From the NCBI RefSeq assembly GCF_000212735.1, contig NC_015510.1, forward strand, positions 5,705,001-5,769,000: 64,000 nucleotides of DNA, read 5' to 3'. Below the pieces are notes generated by a model. It was not told where the DNA came from, did no database searches, and saw only the letters and a program-made list of their open reading frames with translations. The DNA comes from Haliscomenobacter hydrossis DSM 1100. Its GTDB lineage: Bacteria; Bacteroidota; Bacteroidia; Chitinophagales; Saprospiraceae. Below, piece by piece: positions 33,222-43,010 of the stretch. Both the position numbers and the translations under genes were made by a program. Position 1 is the first letter of the stretch, and each line of letters opens with the position of its first letter.

Positions 33222-33311
33222 AAAAAGCGAACGTGACAAAAATCACGAAAACCCAGCCTCAAATTCTCCAAATTTGCACAACATCCCTCAATCCATAAAA
33301 AACCAAAGCTT

Positions 33312-33911
33312 ATGCGCATCAACCCAACTACAATCCTCCTCTTCTTCCTGGCCATCGGCTTTGGAGTAAGCGCTTGCGCCCCTGCAAAACAACCTACCGC
33401 ATTAAACGAACAAGAGCAAAAAGCCTACCTGACCCGTGGACAAACCCTGGCTCAAACCTCTTTTGCCGCCCTGAGCAGCCGCTTGATGGCCGCCATCGAA
33501 ACCGGAGGAATCCCTCATGCCGTAACATACTGCAACACCGCGGCGCTGCCGCTGATCGATAGCCTGTCCAAACAGCACAAAGCGAGTATCCGCCGTACCA
33601 GCCTCAAAGTGCGCAACCCGATGGATGCCCCGCAGGATTGGGAAAAAGAAGTATTGCTCAGCTACCAGCAACAATTGGCCGAAGGCAAACGCCCCGCGCC
33701 GATTGTGAAAATGTTGGATAAAAAACGGGTAGCTTTTGCCTCCCCTATCTTTATGGCGCAACCTTGTTTGAAATGCCACGGGGTACTGGGGCAAACACTT
33801 TCCTCCGATAATTACCAGGTGGTGAAACAATTGTACCCAAAGGATCAGGCCATTGGTTATGTGGATGGCGACTGGCGGGGGATGTGGAGCATTACGTTTG
33901 TAAGAAACTAA
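33312..33911 (+). CDS. DUF3365 heme lipoprotein (Tll0287-like)
   Basis: The 199-residue protein has a lipoprotein signal (LAIGFGVSAC), then the DUF3365 domain: YCNTAALPLID, TSLKVRNPMDAPQDWEKEVL and a heme-c motif CLKCHG near residue 155. The family includes Tll0287, a heme protein that may act in sensing or electron transfer in the periplasm. No partner gene is obvious; the oligopeptidase gene follows after 100 bases. Confidence 0.85.
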   Translation: MRINPTTILLFFLAIGFGVSACAPAKQPTALNEQEQKAYLTRGQTLAQTSFAALSSRLMAAIETGGIPHAVTYCNTAALPLIDSLSKQHKASIRRTSLKVRNPMDAPQDWEKEVLLSYQQQLAEGKRPAPIVKMLDKKRVAFASPIFMAQPCLKCHGVLGQTLSSDNYQVVKQLYPKDQAIGYVDGDWRGMWSITFVRN

Positions 33912-34010
33912 TGTACTATGTTTAAGCTGACAGAGATTTACAGAGATACCTTGGTTTGTGTTTTTTTGTACATTTACTTTGCTGAAAATAGCCTCTAAAA
34001 CCCAATTGAT

Positions 34011-36188
34011 ATGAACGCAACCAAATGGACTGCCGGCTTTCTCTTTCTCTTCCTGCTGTTTACCGCCTGCAAAAATGACCCTGCGACAGGTAACCAAAAA
34101 TCTACCGTTGTGCGCATGCAAGCTGACTATCCGGCAGCGCCCAATGCTGAAAAGAAACCTCAGACTTTTGCGGAGCACGGTCAAACCCGAGTAGACAATT
34201 ATTATTGGCTAAAAGACAAAACCAACCCGGAAGTGATCCGCTATCTGAAATCGGAAAATCAATACGCAGATACCGTTATGGCACATACCAAAGCCATGCG
34301 GGAACAATTGTTCAAAGAGATGAAAGGCCGAATCAAAGAGGATGACGCCAGTGTGCCGGTATTGGACAACGGTTATTATTACTACTACCGCACGGAAAAA
34401 GACAAACAATACCGCATCCATTGCCGGAAAAAGGGCAGCCTGGATGCTGCGGAAGAAATTCTGCTCAACGGGAACACCCTGGCCAAAGGAAAATCCGCCT
34501 TTCTTTTTGGAGACATCCAAATTAGTCCAAACAACCGGCTAATCGCTTACAGCACCAACTATACGGGTTCGTATGTGAAATTTACCCTGCATTTCCGCGA
34601 TCTGGAAAAGGGTAAGGATCTTCCAGAAACCCTTGAAGACGTCGCATCCTTCGTGTGGGCTAACGACAACCGCACCCTCTTTTACACCATTCCCGACGAG
34701 GCCTTGCGTTCCTACCGCCTTTACCGCTATGAATTGGGTAGCGGGCGGCCTGCTGAACTGTTGTATGAAGAAAAAGACCAGCTTTTTGGGATTGGACTCA
34801 ACAAAAGTAGGAATGGCCAATTTATTTTTCTCGGATCGGGTAGTTTTACTTCCTCGGAGTACCGCTACCTGCCAGCCAACCAGCCCAAAGGCAAGTTTAA
34901 GCTCATTGCGGCCCGCAAACCCGATGTTCAATATTATCCAGAAGCCCACAACGACCACATGTACTTCCTGGTCAAAGACCCGAATGCCAAAAACTTTAAA
35001 GTACTCGAAGCACCCATGGCAAGTTTTGACAATGCAGCTACCTGGAAAGATTACATCCCGCACGATCCCAAAGTAAAAATTGAAAGCATCAACGCTTTTG
35101 AAAAATACCTCGTCATGGGTGTCCGGACGAATGGCTTGCAGGAAATTCGCGTGATTGAGCTGGCTGACAAATCCATCGAGAAGGTTTCCTTCCCGGAGCC
35201 CGTTTACGCACTGTATGCAGGCAATACTCCCGAATACACTTCCACGAAATTCAGGTACCAGTACATGTCGCTGAATCGACCCATGAGTACTTTTGACTAC
35301 GACATGGCCACGGGAAAGAGCGAGTTGAAAAAACAAGAGGAAATTCCCAGCGGGTTTGAACCCTCCAACTATACCGTAAAACGAATCTGGGCCATTGCAC
35401 CGGACGGGGTGAAGGTGCCGATGGCACTGGTGTACAAAAAAGGCCTGCGACAAGACGGCACCAATCCTACCTTGTTGTATTCCTATGGCTCTTACGGTTA
35501 CAGCACCGATCCTGCGTTTAACCGCAACGTATTTAGCTTGATCGACCGTGGGTTTGTATATGCCATTGCCCAAATCCGTGGCGGCAGTGACCTTGGTGAA
35601 CAATGGTACGAAGACGGGAAATTGCTCAAAAAGAAAAATACGTTTACGGATTTCATCGCCTGTGCAGAAAAGCTGATCGCAGATAAATACACCTCCAAAG
35701 ATTTGCTCGCCATCAATGGTGGCAGTGCTGGCGGTTTGTTGATGGGCGCGGTGACCAACATGCGGCCCGACCTCTTTAAAGTTGTCCTGGCCGAGGTACC
35801 TTTTGTCGATGTCATCAATACCATGCTTGACCCCACACTCCCGCTCACGACCCAGGAATACGAACAATGGGGAAACCCCAAGGACAAAACCTACTACGAT
35901 TACATCCGCTCTTATTCTCCCTACGACAACATCGAAAAGAAAAACTACCCGAACATGTTGATCACCGGAGGCTTGAACGATTCTCAGGTGCTCTTCCACG
36001 AACCGGCAAAATACGCGGCCAAGTTGCGGGAGCTGAAAACCGACAACAACCTCCTCATGCTCAGAATCAACATGGACTCGGGCCACGGTGGCGCCACTGG
36101 GCGGTTTGACTACCTGAAAGAGGAGGCCTTCAACTATGCTTTCGTGATGGATCGGATGGGGGTTAAGGGGAAGAAGCTGAAGAATTAA
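34011..36188 (+). CDS. S9A prolyl oligopeptidase / oligopeptidase B-like peptidase
   Basis: A 725-residue peptidase that is probably anchored in the periplasm by a lipoprotein signal (FLLFTACKN). The N-terminal part is the beta-propeller that filters small peptides (TRVDNYYWLKDKTNPEVIRYL, YYYRTEKDKQY). The C-terminal alpha/beta-hydrolase has the triad Ser572 (NGGSAGGLLMGA), Asp657 (GGLNDSQV) and His692 (SGHGGATGRF). The length, the YYRTEKDKQYRIHCRKKGS segment and the acidic residues near the active site fit oligopeptidase B rather than prolyl oligopeptidase in the narrow sense. It would cleave short peptides after basic or prolyl residues. A methyltransferase gene follows 18 bases later. Confidence 0.9.
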   Translation: MNATKWTAGFLFLFLLFTACKNDPATGNQKSTVVRMQADYPAAPNAEKKPQTFAEHGQTRVDNYYWLKDKTNPEVIRYLKSENQYADTVMAHTKAMREQLFKEMKGRIKEDDASVPVLDNGYYYYYRTEKDKQYRIHCRKKGSLDAAEEILLNGNTLAKGKSAFLFGDIQISPNNRLIAYSTNYTGSYVKFTLHFRDLEKGKDLPETLEDVASFVWANDNRTLFYTIPDEALRSYRLYRYELGSGRPAELLYEEKDQLFGIGLNKSRNGQFIFLGSGSFTSSEYRYLPANQPKGKFKLIAARKPDVQYYPEAHNDHMYFLVKDPNAKNFKVLEAPMASFDNAATWKDYIPHDPKVKIESINAFEKYLVMGVRTNGLQEIRVIELADKSIEKVSFPEPVYALYAGNTPEYTSTKFRYQYMSLNRPMSTFDYDMATGKSELKKQEEIPSGFEPSNYTVKRIWAIAPDGVKVPMALVYKKGLRQDGTNPTLLYSYGSYGYSTDPAFNRNVFSLIDRGFVYAIAQIRGGSDLGEQWYEDGKLLKKKNTFTDFIACAEKLIADKYTSKDLLAINGGSAGGLLMGAVTNMRPDLFKVVLAEVPFVDVINTMLDPTLPLTTQEYEQWGNPKDKTYYDYIRSYSPYDNIEKKNYPNMLITGGLNDSQVLFHEPAKYAAKLRELKTDNNLLMLRINMDSGHGGATGRFDYLKEEAFNYAFVMDRMGVKGKKLKN

Positions 36189-36206
36189 TCGGCTGAAATA
36201 CAAACC

Positions 36207-36803
36207 ATGAAAACATTCTGGGACGAAAGATACAGCAGCGCTGAATACGTCTACGGGGAAAGCCCCAATGCTTTTTTTAAAGCCCAACTGGAGCAGTTGA
36301 CTCCCGGCACCTTGCTTCTGCCTTGTGAAGGTGAAGGCCGCAATGCGGTTTTTGCCGCTGGAAAAGGCTGGCTAGTTGAAGCCTTCGACCAAAGTGAAGC
36401 TGGGCGCACTAAGGCCTTGCAATTGGCGGAACGCAAAGGACTAAACATCCACTATCAAATTGGCGATTGGCTGGAGATGACATACCCTGAAGCTTCCTTT
36501 GATGTTATTGCGCTCGTTTTTGCCCATTTGCCCGCAGCGTTGCGTACGGCTGCGCACCAACAGGTGATACCTTACCTCAAACCTGGCGGCGTATTGATCC
36601 TCGAAGGTTTCAACAAAGCACAACTGCAATACCAGACGGGTGGGCCCAGGGATCTGGCGATGCTATTTTCGGAGGCTGAACTTCGGCATGATTTTGCCGC
36701 TTTGGATATATTGGAGCTGTATGAAACCGAGGTCGAGTTGGATGAAGGCGTTTTTCATCAGGGAAAGGCGGCGGTGATTCGGATGGTAGGGCGGAGGTTG
36801 TGA
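36207..36803 (+). CDS. SAM-dependent methyltransferase (TehB/thiopurine-methyltransferase-like)
   Basis: A 198-residue Rossmann-fold enzyme. Motif I is LLLPCEGEGRNAVFAAGKGW and motif II FDQSEAGRTKALQLAERKG; DVIALVFAHLPAALR and LKPGGVLILEGFNKAQ follow. Close family members act on small molecules such as tellurite or thiols, but the substrate cannot be named. It begins 18 bases after the oligopeptidase stop and its promoter is likely shared with that gene. Confidence 0.85.
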   Translation: MKTFWDERYSSAEYVYGESPNAFFKAQLEQLTPGTLLLPCEGEGRNAVFAAGKGWLVEAFDQSEAGRTKALQLAERKGLNIHYQIGDWLEMTYPEASFDVIALVFAHLPAALRTAAHQQVIPYLKPGGVLILEGFNKAQLQYQTGGPRDLAMLFSEAELRHDFAALDILELYETEVELDEGVFHQGKAAVIRMVGRRL

Positions 36804-36823
36804 CGGATTCCTGAGGGAAGAAT

Positions 36824-37579
36824 TTACCCAAAGTTCCCATCCAGATAATTCCTGGTCAATTCCACCTGTGGATTCCCAAACAATTCCTCTGTTGGCGCGT
36901 ATTCCATCACCTCTCCAAAATACATAAAAGCCGTTAGATCAGCTACTCGCTGCGCCTGCTGCATGTTGTGCGTCACAATGACTATGGTGTAGTCTTTTTT
37001 GAGTTCCAGCATCAGGTTTTCAATTTTGGCGGTGCTGATGGGGTCTAGTGCCGAGCAGGGTTCGTCCATGAGCAGTACTTCGGGTTCAACAGCAACAGCC
37101 CGGGCGATACACATCCGTTGCTGTTGGCCACCCGAAAGGGAGAGCGCCGATTTATCCAGGTCGTCTTTTACTTCTTCCCAGAGGTAGCTGCTCTTTAAGG
37201 TGCGTTCTACAACCTCCTGGAGTTGCTGCTTATCATGTTTGCCCGCAATTTTTAAGCCATAAGCAATGTTGTCAAAAATGGACTTGGGGAAAGGATTGGG
37301 CTTTTGGAACACCATGCCGATTTTGCGCCGCACGTCTACCGCATCTCTTCCAGGGGCATAAATATTTTCACCGTCGAGCAAAATTTCCCCGGTGATGTGC
37401 GCTTCAGGACTGAGGTCGTGCATGCGGTTCATGGCTCGCAGCAAGGTGGATTTTCCACAACCGGAGGGACCAATCAAGGCCACAATCTTGTTTTCAGGTA
37501 TGTCCATCGTGATGCCTTTGAGCACCTTTTTGGTTCCGTAAGCAAGGTGAAGGTCTTTCACCTGTAGTTTCGTCTTCAT
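36824..37579 (-). CDS. pstB: Phosphate ABC transporter ATP-binding protein
   Basis: PstB is the ATPase of the high-affinity phosphate importer. The 251-residue protein has Walker [10 protein letters not shown] (37-45), the signature [14 protein letters not shown] and Walker [14 protein letters not shown], plus the family hallmark [14 protein letters not shown]. Its start overlaps the end of pstA by 4 bases, so it is translated as part of the pst operon, of which it is the last gene here. No phoU follows; the next gene is the convergent methyltransferase. Confidence 0.97.
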   Translation of the reverse strand: MKTKLQVKDLHLAYGTKKVLKGITMDIPENKIVALIGPSGCGKSTLLRAMNRMHDLSPEAHITGEILLDGENIYAPGRDAVDVRRKIGMVFQKPNPFPKSIFDNIAYGLKIAGKHDKQQLQEVVERTLKSSYLWEEVKDDLDKSALSLSGGQQQRMCIARAVAVEPEVLLMDEPCSALDPISTAKIENLMLELKKDYTIVIVTHNMQQAQRVADLTAFMYFGEVMEYAPTEELFGNPQVELTRNYLDGNFG

Positions 37580-38436
37580 ATGCGGGCTTGATTAAAACTT
37601 CGGTAGCGATACCGAATGATGAACGCGAGGATATTGAGCACAAAAACCAGACTCAGAAGCACCAACGCCGTCCCGTAAGCCAGGGGACGAACCTCCTCAA
37701 TGGCATGGTGCTGCGTGGACAAAATATACAGGTGATAAGGCATGGCCATAAAAGAGTCGTGAATGCTACTGGGCAGGTAGCGCAGATAAAAAGCTACACC
37801 TGTAAACAAAATCGGGGCCGTTTCACCGGCCGCTCTGGACAGCCCCAAAATAGACCCCGTCACGATGCCCGTTACCGCACTGGGCAAAACATTGCTCCAA
37901 ATGGCTTCCCATTTGGTAGCGCCCAGCGCCAAAGCCCCTTCGCGGTAGGAGTGGGGCACATTTTTGAGGGCTTCTTCGGTGGTCGTGATGATGTAGGGCA
38001 GCGTGAGCAAACCCAGGGTAAGCCCGGATGACAATACCGAGGAACCCAAACCCATGCCTTGTACAAATACCGCTACGCCAAACAGGCCATAAATAATGGA
38101 GGGTACTCCGGCCAAATTGCGGATCGAAGCCCGAATCACGCGATTGATCCAGTTGTTGTTGGCATATTCACTGAGGTAAATGGCCGTAGCAATCCCCAGC
38201 GGAATGGAAAAAACGGTGGTCACCAAAGTGACAAAAATGGTGCCCATGATGGTGGGGAAAATTCCCCCCAGGGTCATGCCTTTGCGCGGGTAGTCGAAAA
38301 TAAAATCCAACCCAATGGCACTTACACCCTTGGAAAAAACCTCCCAGAGGATGATGCCGAGAAAAAACAAGACCAGGAGGACAAAAAAACGTAGTATATA
38401 AAGTCCGATTTGTTGTTGAAGGAGGTTTTGTTTCAT
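37576..38436 (-). CDS. pstA: Phosphate ABC transporter permease PstA
   Basis: The 286-residue membrane protein has six transmembrane segments and the conserved cytoplasmic EAA-type loop region around [23 protein letters not shown], preceded by [18 protein letters not shown]. PstA and PstC form the channel of the phosphate importer. It overlaps pstB by 4 bases and lies 10 bases from pstC. Confidence 0.95.
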   Translation of the reverse strand: MKQNLLQQQIGLYILRFFVLLVLFFLGIILWEVFSKGVSAIGLDFIFDYPRKGMTLGGIFPTIMGTIFVTLVTTVFSIPLGIATAIYLSEYANNNWINRVIRASIRNLAGVPSIIYGLFGVAVFVQGMGLGSSVLSSGLTLGLLTLPYIITTTEEALKNVPHSYREGALALGATKWEAIWSNVLPSAVTGIVTGSILGLSRAAGETAPILFTGVAFYLRYLPSSIHDSFMAMPYHLYILSTQHHAIEEVRPLAYGTALVLLSLVFVLNILAFIIRYRYRSFNQARI

Positions 38437-38446
38437 GTGGTAAACT

Positions 38447-39328
38447 TTATGCTTTATACCGATACTTCACCGCAATGTTTTCCGCAATCAGGTTGATGCC
38501 CAAACTGATCAAAAACAGCAAAGCACCTACCGCAAATAAGCTATAATAATGGGTAGTACCATAAGGCACTTCGCCCAGTTCAATCGCGATGGTGGCAGTC
38601 ATGGTACGCACCGGATCAAAAAAACCATGCGGCATGGCCAAGGCATTACCGGTTGCCATGAGTACCGTCATGGTTTCGCCAATGGCGCGACCCATGCCCA
38701 GAATGATGGCGGCAATAATCCCCGAGTAAGACGCGGGTAGAATGACTTTCGTGAGCGTGGTCCATTGATTGGCGCCCAACGCGTAAGATCCTTCCTTAAA
38801 ACTGTTGGGTACCGAGCGAATGGCGTCTTCCGCTACCGTGATAATGGTGGGTAAAGACATTACGGCGAGTAAAATCGATCCATTTAATGCGGTCAATCCA
38901 TTGCTCAACCCAAATACTTTGGCAATGAAGGGCCCGACCATCACAATGCCAATGAAACCCACCACTACCGATGGAATGGCAGCCAATAACTCAATAATCG
39001 GCTTGAGCACCAGGCGCGTTTTTTCTTGCGCCACTTGCGCCAGGTATGCCGCTGCGCCGATGCCCAAGGGAACTGCGATGCACATTGCCCCAAACGTGAC
39101 CAAAAAAGTGCTGACCAGCATCGCTACAATGCCATAACTTGGCTTGCCGTAAGCGGAGGGATTCCAATTGCTGCTAAAAAAAAATTCAGAAGGACGGATG
39201 TGCTCAAAAGCTTTGATTCCATTCATCAGCAACATGCCAAAGATGCCCAACAGAACCAAGACCGACAAGGTAGCCGCAAGGAAAAACAGTTGTTTGATGG
39301 CTCGATCAATGAAGCGACGACTTTGCAT
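38447..39328 (-). CDS. pstC: Phosphate ABC transporter permease PstC
   Basis: The 293-residue membrane protein has six transmembrane segments and the PstC-type loop KEGSYALGANQWTTLTKVILPAS, with LPTIITVAEDAIRSVPNS before it and LLAAIPSVVVGFIG near the middle. It forms the channel with PstA. Its start overlaps the last 23 bases of pstS, which points to translational coupling. Confidence 0.95.
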   Translation of the reverse strand: MQSRRFIDRAIKQLFFLAATLSVLVLLGIFGMLLMNGIKAFEHIRPSEFFFSSNWNPSAYGKPSYGIVAMLVSTFLVTFGAMCIAVPLGIGAAAYLAQVAQEKTRLVLKPIIELLAAIPSVVVGFIGIVMVGPFIAKVFGLSNGLTALNGSILLAVMSLPTIITVAEDAIRSVPNSFKEGSYALGANQWTTLTKVILPASYSGIIAAIILGMGRAIGETMTVLMATGNALAMPHGFFDPVRTMTATIAIELGEVPYGTTHYYSLFAVGALLFLISLGINLIAENIAVKYRYKA

Positions 39329-40238
39329 AGGTTGGGGTTAAGGCCAATTCATTTTGTTCCCGATACATTTTTGACACCGGGAAATAACCATTTTGTTGCA
39401 CCAGTGCTTGCCCTTCCTCGCTGAGGCAATAGCGCAAGAAATGTAGTAATTTACCCTTGGGCTTTCCATCGGTGTACTGAAATAAGGGCCGGATGATGGG
39501 ATAATTACCTTGTTGGATATTTTCCAAAAGGGTAGGGGAGTAAGCGGGCGTGTGGTCGTTTGATTTAATGGCCAAAACCTTGATTCCTTTGGCGGCACTG
39601 CCATTTTTTTCTAAAATATAACCCACCCCAACGTAACCGATACCAGCGGCATCAGTTTTGATGGCCTCAACAATTTGCGCAGTGCCATTCATCTGTTTGA
39701 CTTTGGGGGAGTATTCGGCTTGCAAAACGCTGTCGCGAAAATAAACAAATGTACCCGAGTTGCTTTGTCGTCCGTAAAGGGATATTTCCTGATCTTGGCC
39801 CCCCAATTGTTTCCAGTTGTGGATCTTTCCCCGGTATATGGCCCCCAGGTCCTGTTTGGAAAGTTCTTTTATCGGGCATTGGGGGTGTACAACAATCGCT
39901 ATGGCATCCATACCTAGTACGGTTGACAAGGGATTTACCCCTCGTTCCTGTGCCAAGAGAAATTCTTCAGCTTTCATCGGTCGGGAAGCGTTGGCTATAT
40001 TGGTTTTTCCATTGATCAGTGCAGCGATCCCCGCACCAGAGCCTCCTCCGCTTACGCTTATAGAAATGCTAAGGTCTTCCATCATGTAGGTTTCGGCTAA
40101 GGAAAGGGCTAAATTGACTTCGGTATCGGAACCTTTGATCAGCAAATTTTCGATTTGGCCATGTTTTGAACTACAGGACCAGAAAAATAAGCTGACAGAA
40201 GAAAATAATAAACATAAATACTTCTCGGTAGTACACAT
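39306..40238 (-). CDS. pstS: Phosphate-binding lipoprotein of the Pst system
   Basis: The 310-residue protein has a lipoprotein signal (SVSLFFWSC, Cys22). It belongs to the PstS-like binding proteins: LLIKGSDTEVNLALSLAETY, SGGGSGAGIAALINGKTNIANASR, and GTFVYFRDSVLQ for the phosphate-binding loops. It delivers phosphate to the PstCA channel and is the first gene of the operon pstS-C-A-B. Its promoter should lie in the 40239-40410 region; I did not find a clear consensus match there. A Pho-box-like site was also not evident. Confidence 0.92.
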   Translation of the reverse strand: MCTTEKYLCLLFSSVSLFFWSCSSKHGQIENLLIKGSDTEVNLALSLAETYMMEDLSISISVSGGGSGAGIAALINGKTNIANASRPMKAEEFLLAQERGVNPLSTVLGMDAIAIVVHPQCPIKELSKQDLGAIYRGKIHNWKQLGGQDQEISLYGRQSNSGTFVYFRDSVLQAEYSPKVKQMNGTAQIVEAIKTDAAGIGYVGVGYILEKNGSAAKGIKVLAIKSNDHTPAYSPTLLENIQQGNYPIIRPLFQYTDGKPKGKLLHFLRYCLSEEGQALVQQNGYFPVSKMYREQNELALTPTYAKSSLH

Positions 40239-40412
40239 TTTCGGAATTTTGACTCGAATGTAATTTACCAGCCAAGTGTCAATTGAAAGTTAAGCTGGGG
40301 TTACGTTATGGTAAATTGATAAAAATAATTTCGTAAAAGTAAAACCATCTTTCCCATAAGTAAAGCCGCGCCTTCTTGGTGAAAAAAGTTACATTTTTTT
40401 TTACCTTAAGTC

Positions 40413-40442
40413 TTGACATTAGTTTTTTTTTATGTATTTTTG
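40413..40442 (+). promoter_or_regulatory. Bacteroidota-type promoter upstream of the haloperoxidase leader
   Basis: TTG (40413-40415), 19 bases, TATTTTTG (40435-40442): a full consensus match. Transcription would start near 40449, about 465 bases before the haloperoxidase gene. Confidence 0.55.
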
Positions 40443-40448
40443 TGTCGT

Positions 40449-40914
40449 ACTAATTGTCCTGCAACGGACAAGTGCAATTTTTTACTTTTTAGACTGATCG
40501 AGAGTTGTGCTATCTTCTAGAGTACAATTGATTATATAGGCTCATCTACATACTACACATGTTTGGTCAAATCCAAACGTCATCCACATTGAATCAATGT
40601 TGTTTCACTACATTCCAGGTAAGTAATTATCCTGGTTAATGTCTCAAAACCATTATACGTTGAACAACTAAACCCGGGTTAATTCCCTCGTTTCATTTTT
40701 TTGACCATAGACCATTCAGGACGCCGAGAAATCTACAAACCAAAACAAAGATTTAACCTGTACAGGAGGCTGTTTAGGGGAAACCGTGCTGGTATGCCTC
40801 CCTAGAAAGCTATAGCTGTTACACTCATTGGTTGGCAATTGGCCAATACCAAAAGGGCAATCTTATACTCTAATTTTAATCTCATAACATCGTTAACACC
40901 AAATTTTTTAAACC
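40449..40914 (+). other. Long structured 5' leader or unannotated small RNA region
   Basis: No ORF is convincing here. Several short hairpins are visible: GTTTGG/CCAAAC (40561-40578), ACATTG/CAATGT (40586-40600) and a larger one, GGAGGC (40765-40770) with GCCTCC (40796-40801), which encloses GTTT/AAAC (40772-40784). None matches a riboswitch or RNA that I know. Confidence 0.4.
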
Positions 40915-42306
40915 ATGGGTATTTTAAACTCTTTTAAGAAAATTTTTCCCATCCTTTTGTTGATGGGCATCCTGTTCAGTGCGTGCGACAATGACAAGGA
41001 CGACACGATCCTGGATCTGGACAAAGTTACCGTAGCCGATTATGATCACGAGGTGGTCTCTGCATGGAACAACATTTTCCTGGAACTGGAGCGCTATGCC
41101 GCAGGCTACCGTCCTGGTCCAGCACCACGTGCTCTGGCCTACATTGGTTTGGCTTCTTATGAAGCTTGTGTAACGGGTATGGAAGACCACAAGTCCATTG
41201 CTTCATTGTATCCTGGCCTCAAACTTCCGGTTGCTGACGCTTCCGCGGAGTACCACTGGCCAACGGTAGTGAACACGCTGCGTGCCAACCTGACGCGTCG
41301 TTTCTTCCGTTCAGCGGCTCCTGCGCTGTATGAAAAAATCAACACGCTGGAAACTTCCCTGGGCAGCAAGTACCGTACCCAAAGCACCGAGGACGTGATC
41401 AAACGTTCGGTTGCACATGGTCAAGCAGTAGCTGATGCCATGTGGGAATGGTCGGCTACGGATGCGGTAGGACACGATGCCTATCTGGATCCATTTAAAG
41501 GCTACAACTGGGCAGATTACAGCAATAAGCCTGGCCACTGGCGTCCAACGGTTCCCGGACCACCCCAACCGATGTTTCCACACTGGGGACGTGCGCGCGC
41601 CTTTGCAATTGGTGAAAGCGACAAACTTTGTCCTCCACCATTGGCGTATAGCGAATCAACTTCCTCTCCGTTTTTCAACCAAGCCATGGAAGTAGTGGCA
41701 CAAACGGTAAATGCACCTTACGAAAACATCTGGATTGGTGAATTCTGGAGCGACGATTTGTTGAACCTGACCTTTAGCCCTGGCCCACGTTGGATGGCGA
41801 TTGCCAACCAGGTTTATGAGCTGGAAGATACCGACCTGGAAACTGCCCTGTTGTGTGATGCTAAAGTTGGAATGGCCCTCAATGACGCCGCTGTAGCTTG
41901 CTGGCATTCCAAATACTACTACAACGTGGAGCGCCCAGAGTCTTACATCAAGCGCATCGTTGATCCAAAATGGGAGCCACCATTGGACAACCCAACCAAC
42001 GGCGACAAAGGCTTTAGCCCTCCATTCCCTGCCTATCCTTCAGGCCACTCGACCATGGGTGCTGCGGGTGCCGAGGCTTTGGCCAGCATTTTTGGCTACG
42101 ACTACGCCATGACCGACCGTTGCCACGAAAACCGTAGCGACTTCGAAGGCCGTCCTCGTTCTTTCGGCTCTTTTCATGAAATGGCTGAAGAAAATGCCTG
42201 GTCTCGGGTGCCACTGGGTGTACACTTCCGGATGGACTGTGAGCAAGGCGTTAACCTTGGCTACCGTGTAGCACGCAAAGTGAACAGATTGCCTTGGGAT
42301 AAATAA
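40915..42306 (+). CDS. Vanadium-dependent haloperoxidase-like lipoprotein
   Basis: The 463-residue protein begins with a lipoprotein signal (LLLMGILFSAC). It has the vanadate/phosphate-binding motifs of the haloperoxidase and PAP2 superfamily: Lys333-x6-Arg340-Pro341 (KYYYNVERPESYI), Pro-Ser-Gly-His (PSGH at 375-378, in AYPSGHSTMGAAG) and Arg431-x5-His437 (SRVPLGVHFRMD). The long helical N-terminal half (to about 330) fits the vanadium haloperoxidases of Bacteroidota, which oxidise halides with hydrogen peroxide. Acid phosphatase activity is an alternative. The gene follows an unusually long leader and ends before a strong terminator. Confidence 0.88.
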   Translation: MGILNSFKKIFPILLLMGILFSACDNDKDDTILDLDKVTVADYDHEVVSAWNNIFLELERYAAGYRPGPAPRALAYIGLASYEACVTGMEDHKSIASLYPGLKLPVADASAEYHWPTVVNTLRANLTRRFFRSAAPALYEKINTLETSLGSKYRTQSTEDVIKRSVAHGQAVADAMWEWSATDAVGHDAYLDPFKGYNWADYSNKPGHWRPTVPGPPQPMFPHWGRARAFAIGESDKLCPPPLAYSESTSSPFFNQAMEVVAQTVNAPYENIWIGEFWSDDLLNLTFSPGPRWMAIANQVYELEDTDLETALLCDAKVGMALNDAAVACWHSKYYYNVERPESYIKRIVDPKWEPPLDNPTNGDKGFSPPFPAYPSGHSTMGAAGAEALASIFGYDYAMTDRCHENRSDFEGRPRSFGSFHEMAEENAWSRVPLGVHFRMDCEQGVNLGYRVARKVNRLPWDK

Positions 42307-42338
42307 TCTCACCGCAGTCGCAAAACGTATCGACAAAT

Positions 42339-42403
42339 AAAGGCTCTTGGTGTAGGTTTATGAGTTGTGCTTAGCCATGGCTCCCTACATCAAGAGCCTT
42401 TTT
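42339..42403 (+). terminator. Rho-independent terminator after the haloperoxidase gene
   Basis: AAAGGCTCTTGGTGTAGG pairs with CCTACATCAAGAGCCTTT around a loop of about 28 bases, followed by a T run. It ends 14 bases before the MORN-repeat lipoprotein gene. Confidence 0.85.
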
Positions 42404-42416
42404 AATTCATTGCAAC

Positions 42417-42905
42417 ATGAATTTTCAAAGAACATTCATATTCAGTTTGGCAGGACTTTTTTTGCTACTGCTCAACGCCTGTGACAATCCATCAGCGCCC
42501 AAAGAAGTGGTGCTTAAACATCTTGATGGCAGCCTGAAGCGGCGTTATACCTTGGTCGATAGCCTGATTGAAGGAGAAATGACGGAGTATTACCCCGGCA
42601 CGGGAGCGCTCCAAGTCAAACGTATTTTTGTAAAAGGGATACAAACCGGGCGCACCCAATTGTTTTATCCTGATGGGAAAATCAAAGAAGTGCAATACTA
42701 CCAAAATGGCAAAAAGCAAGGTGGGGATACTATCTTTTTCCCGAATGGGGATCCTCAGTTTGTAGTGACCTTTAAAGACGGCAAGATGCATGGGCCTATG
42801 CGCAAATGGGACGAAGACGGGAAGCTGTTTTTTGAAGCGCGGTACGAACGGGATTCACTGATCGAGGTGACGAAAAAGATGGAAGCTTTACCGAAGAATG
42901 AGTGA
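42417..42905 (+). CDS. MORN-repeat (YwqK-like) lipoprotein
   Basis: The 162-residue protein starts with a lipoprotein signal (LFLLLLNAC). The mature part carries several MORN-like repeats (for example GIQTGRTQLFYPDGKIKEVQYY and GDTIFFPNGDPQFVVTFKDGKMHG), as in the YwqK antitoxin-like family of Bacteroidota. MORN repeats usually bind membranes or proteins. No cognate toxin is visible nearby, and function is unknown. Repeat R13 follows immediately. Confidence 0.8.
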   Translation: MNFQRTFIFSLAGLFLLLLNACDNPSAPKEVVLKHLDGSLKRRYTLVDSLIEGEMTEYYPGTGALQVKRIFVKGIQTGRTQLFYPDGKIKEVQYYQNGKKQGGDTIFFPNGDPQFVVTFKDGKMHGPMRKWDEDGKLFFEARYERDSLIEVTKKMEALPKNE

Positions 42906-43010
42906 GGGGTCGGGGGTTCGGGGGTTCGAGGGTTCTTGAATCGCGCACCTCGGCTTCGCTCGGCGACCGATTCAAGAACCCCCGAACCTTCGAACCCCCG
43001 AACCCTTACC
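42906..43010. repeat. Palindromic tandem-repeat element R13 (GGGTTCGAG family)
   Basis: The left arm has GGGGTCGGGGGTTCGGGGG and TTCGAGGGTTCTTGAATCG; the right arm (42968-43010) has CGATTCAAGAACCCCCG and CGAACCCCCGAACCC. The loop contains CTCGGCTTCGCTCGGCGACC, related to the ACTCTGCTCGGTGACC in R11. It lies between convergent genes. Confidence 0.85.

Noticed and set aside
34539-36287. A 582-residue open frame on the minus strand
   Set aside because: It lies antisense to the oligopeptidase with its intact catalytic triad. Long antisense frames are common opposite conserved genes and this one has no recognisable domain.
40449-40914. A known riboswitch, tmRNA, 6S or RNase P RNA in the long leader
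   Set aside because: I looked for the conserved cores I know (for example tmRNA ends, RNase P GAGGAAAGTC, SRP GGAAGCAGCC) and found none. It is reported only as a structured stretch.
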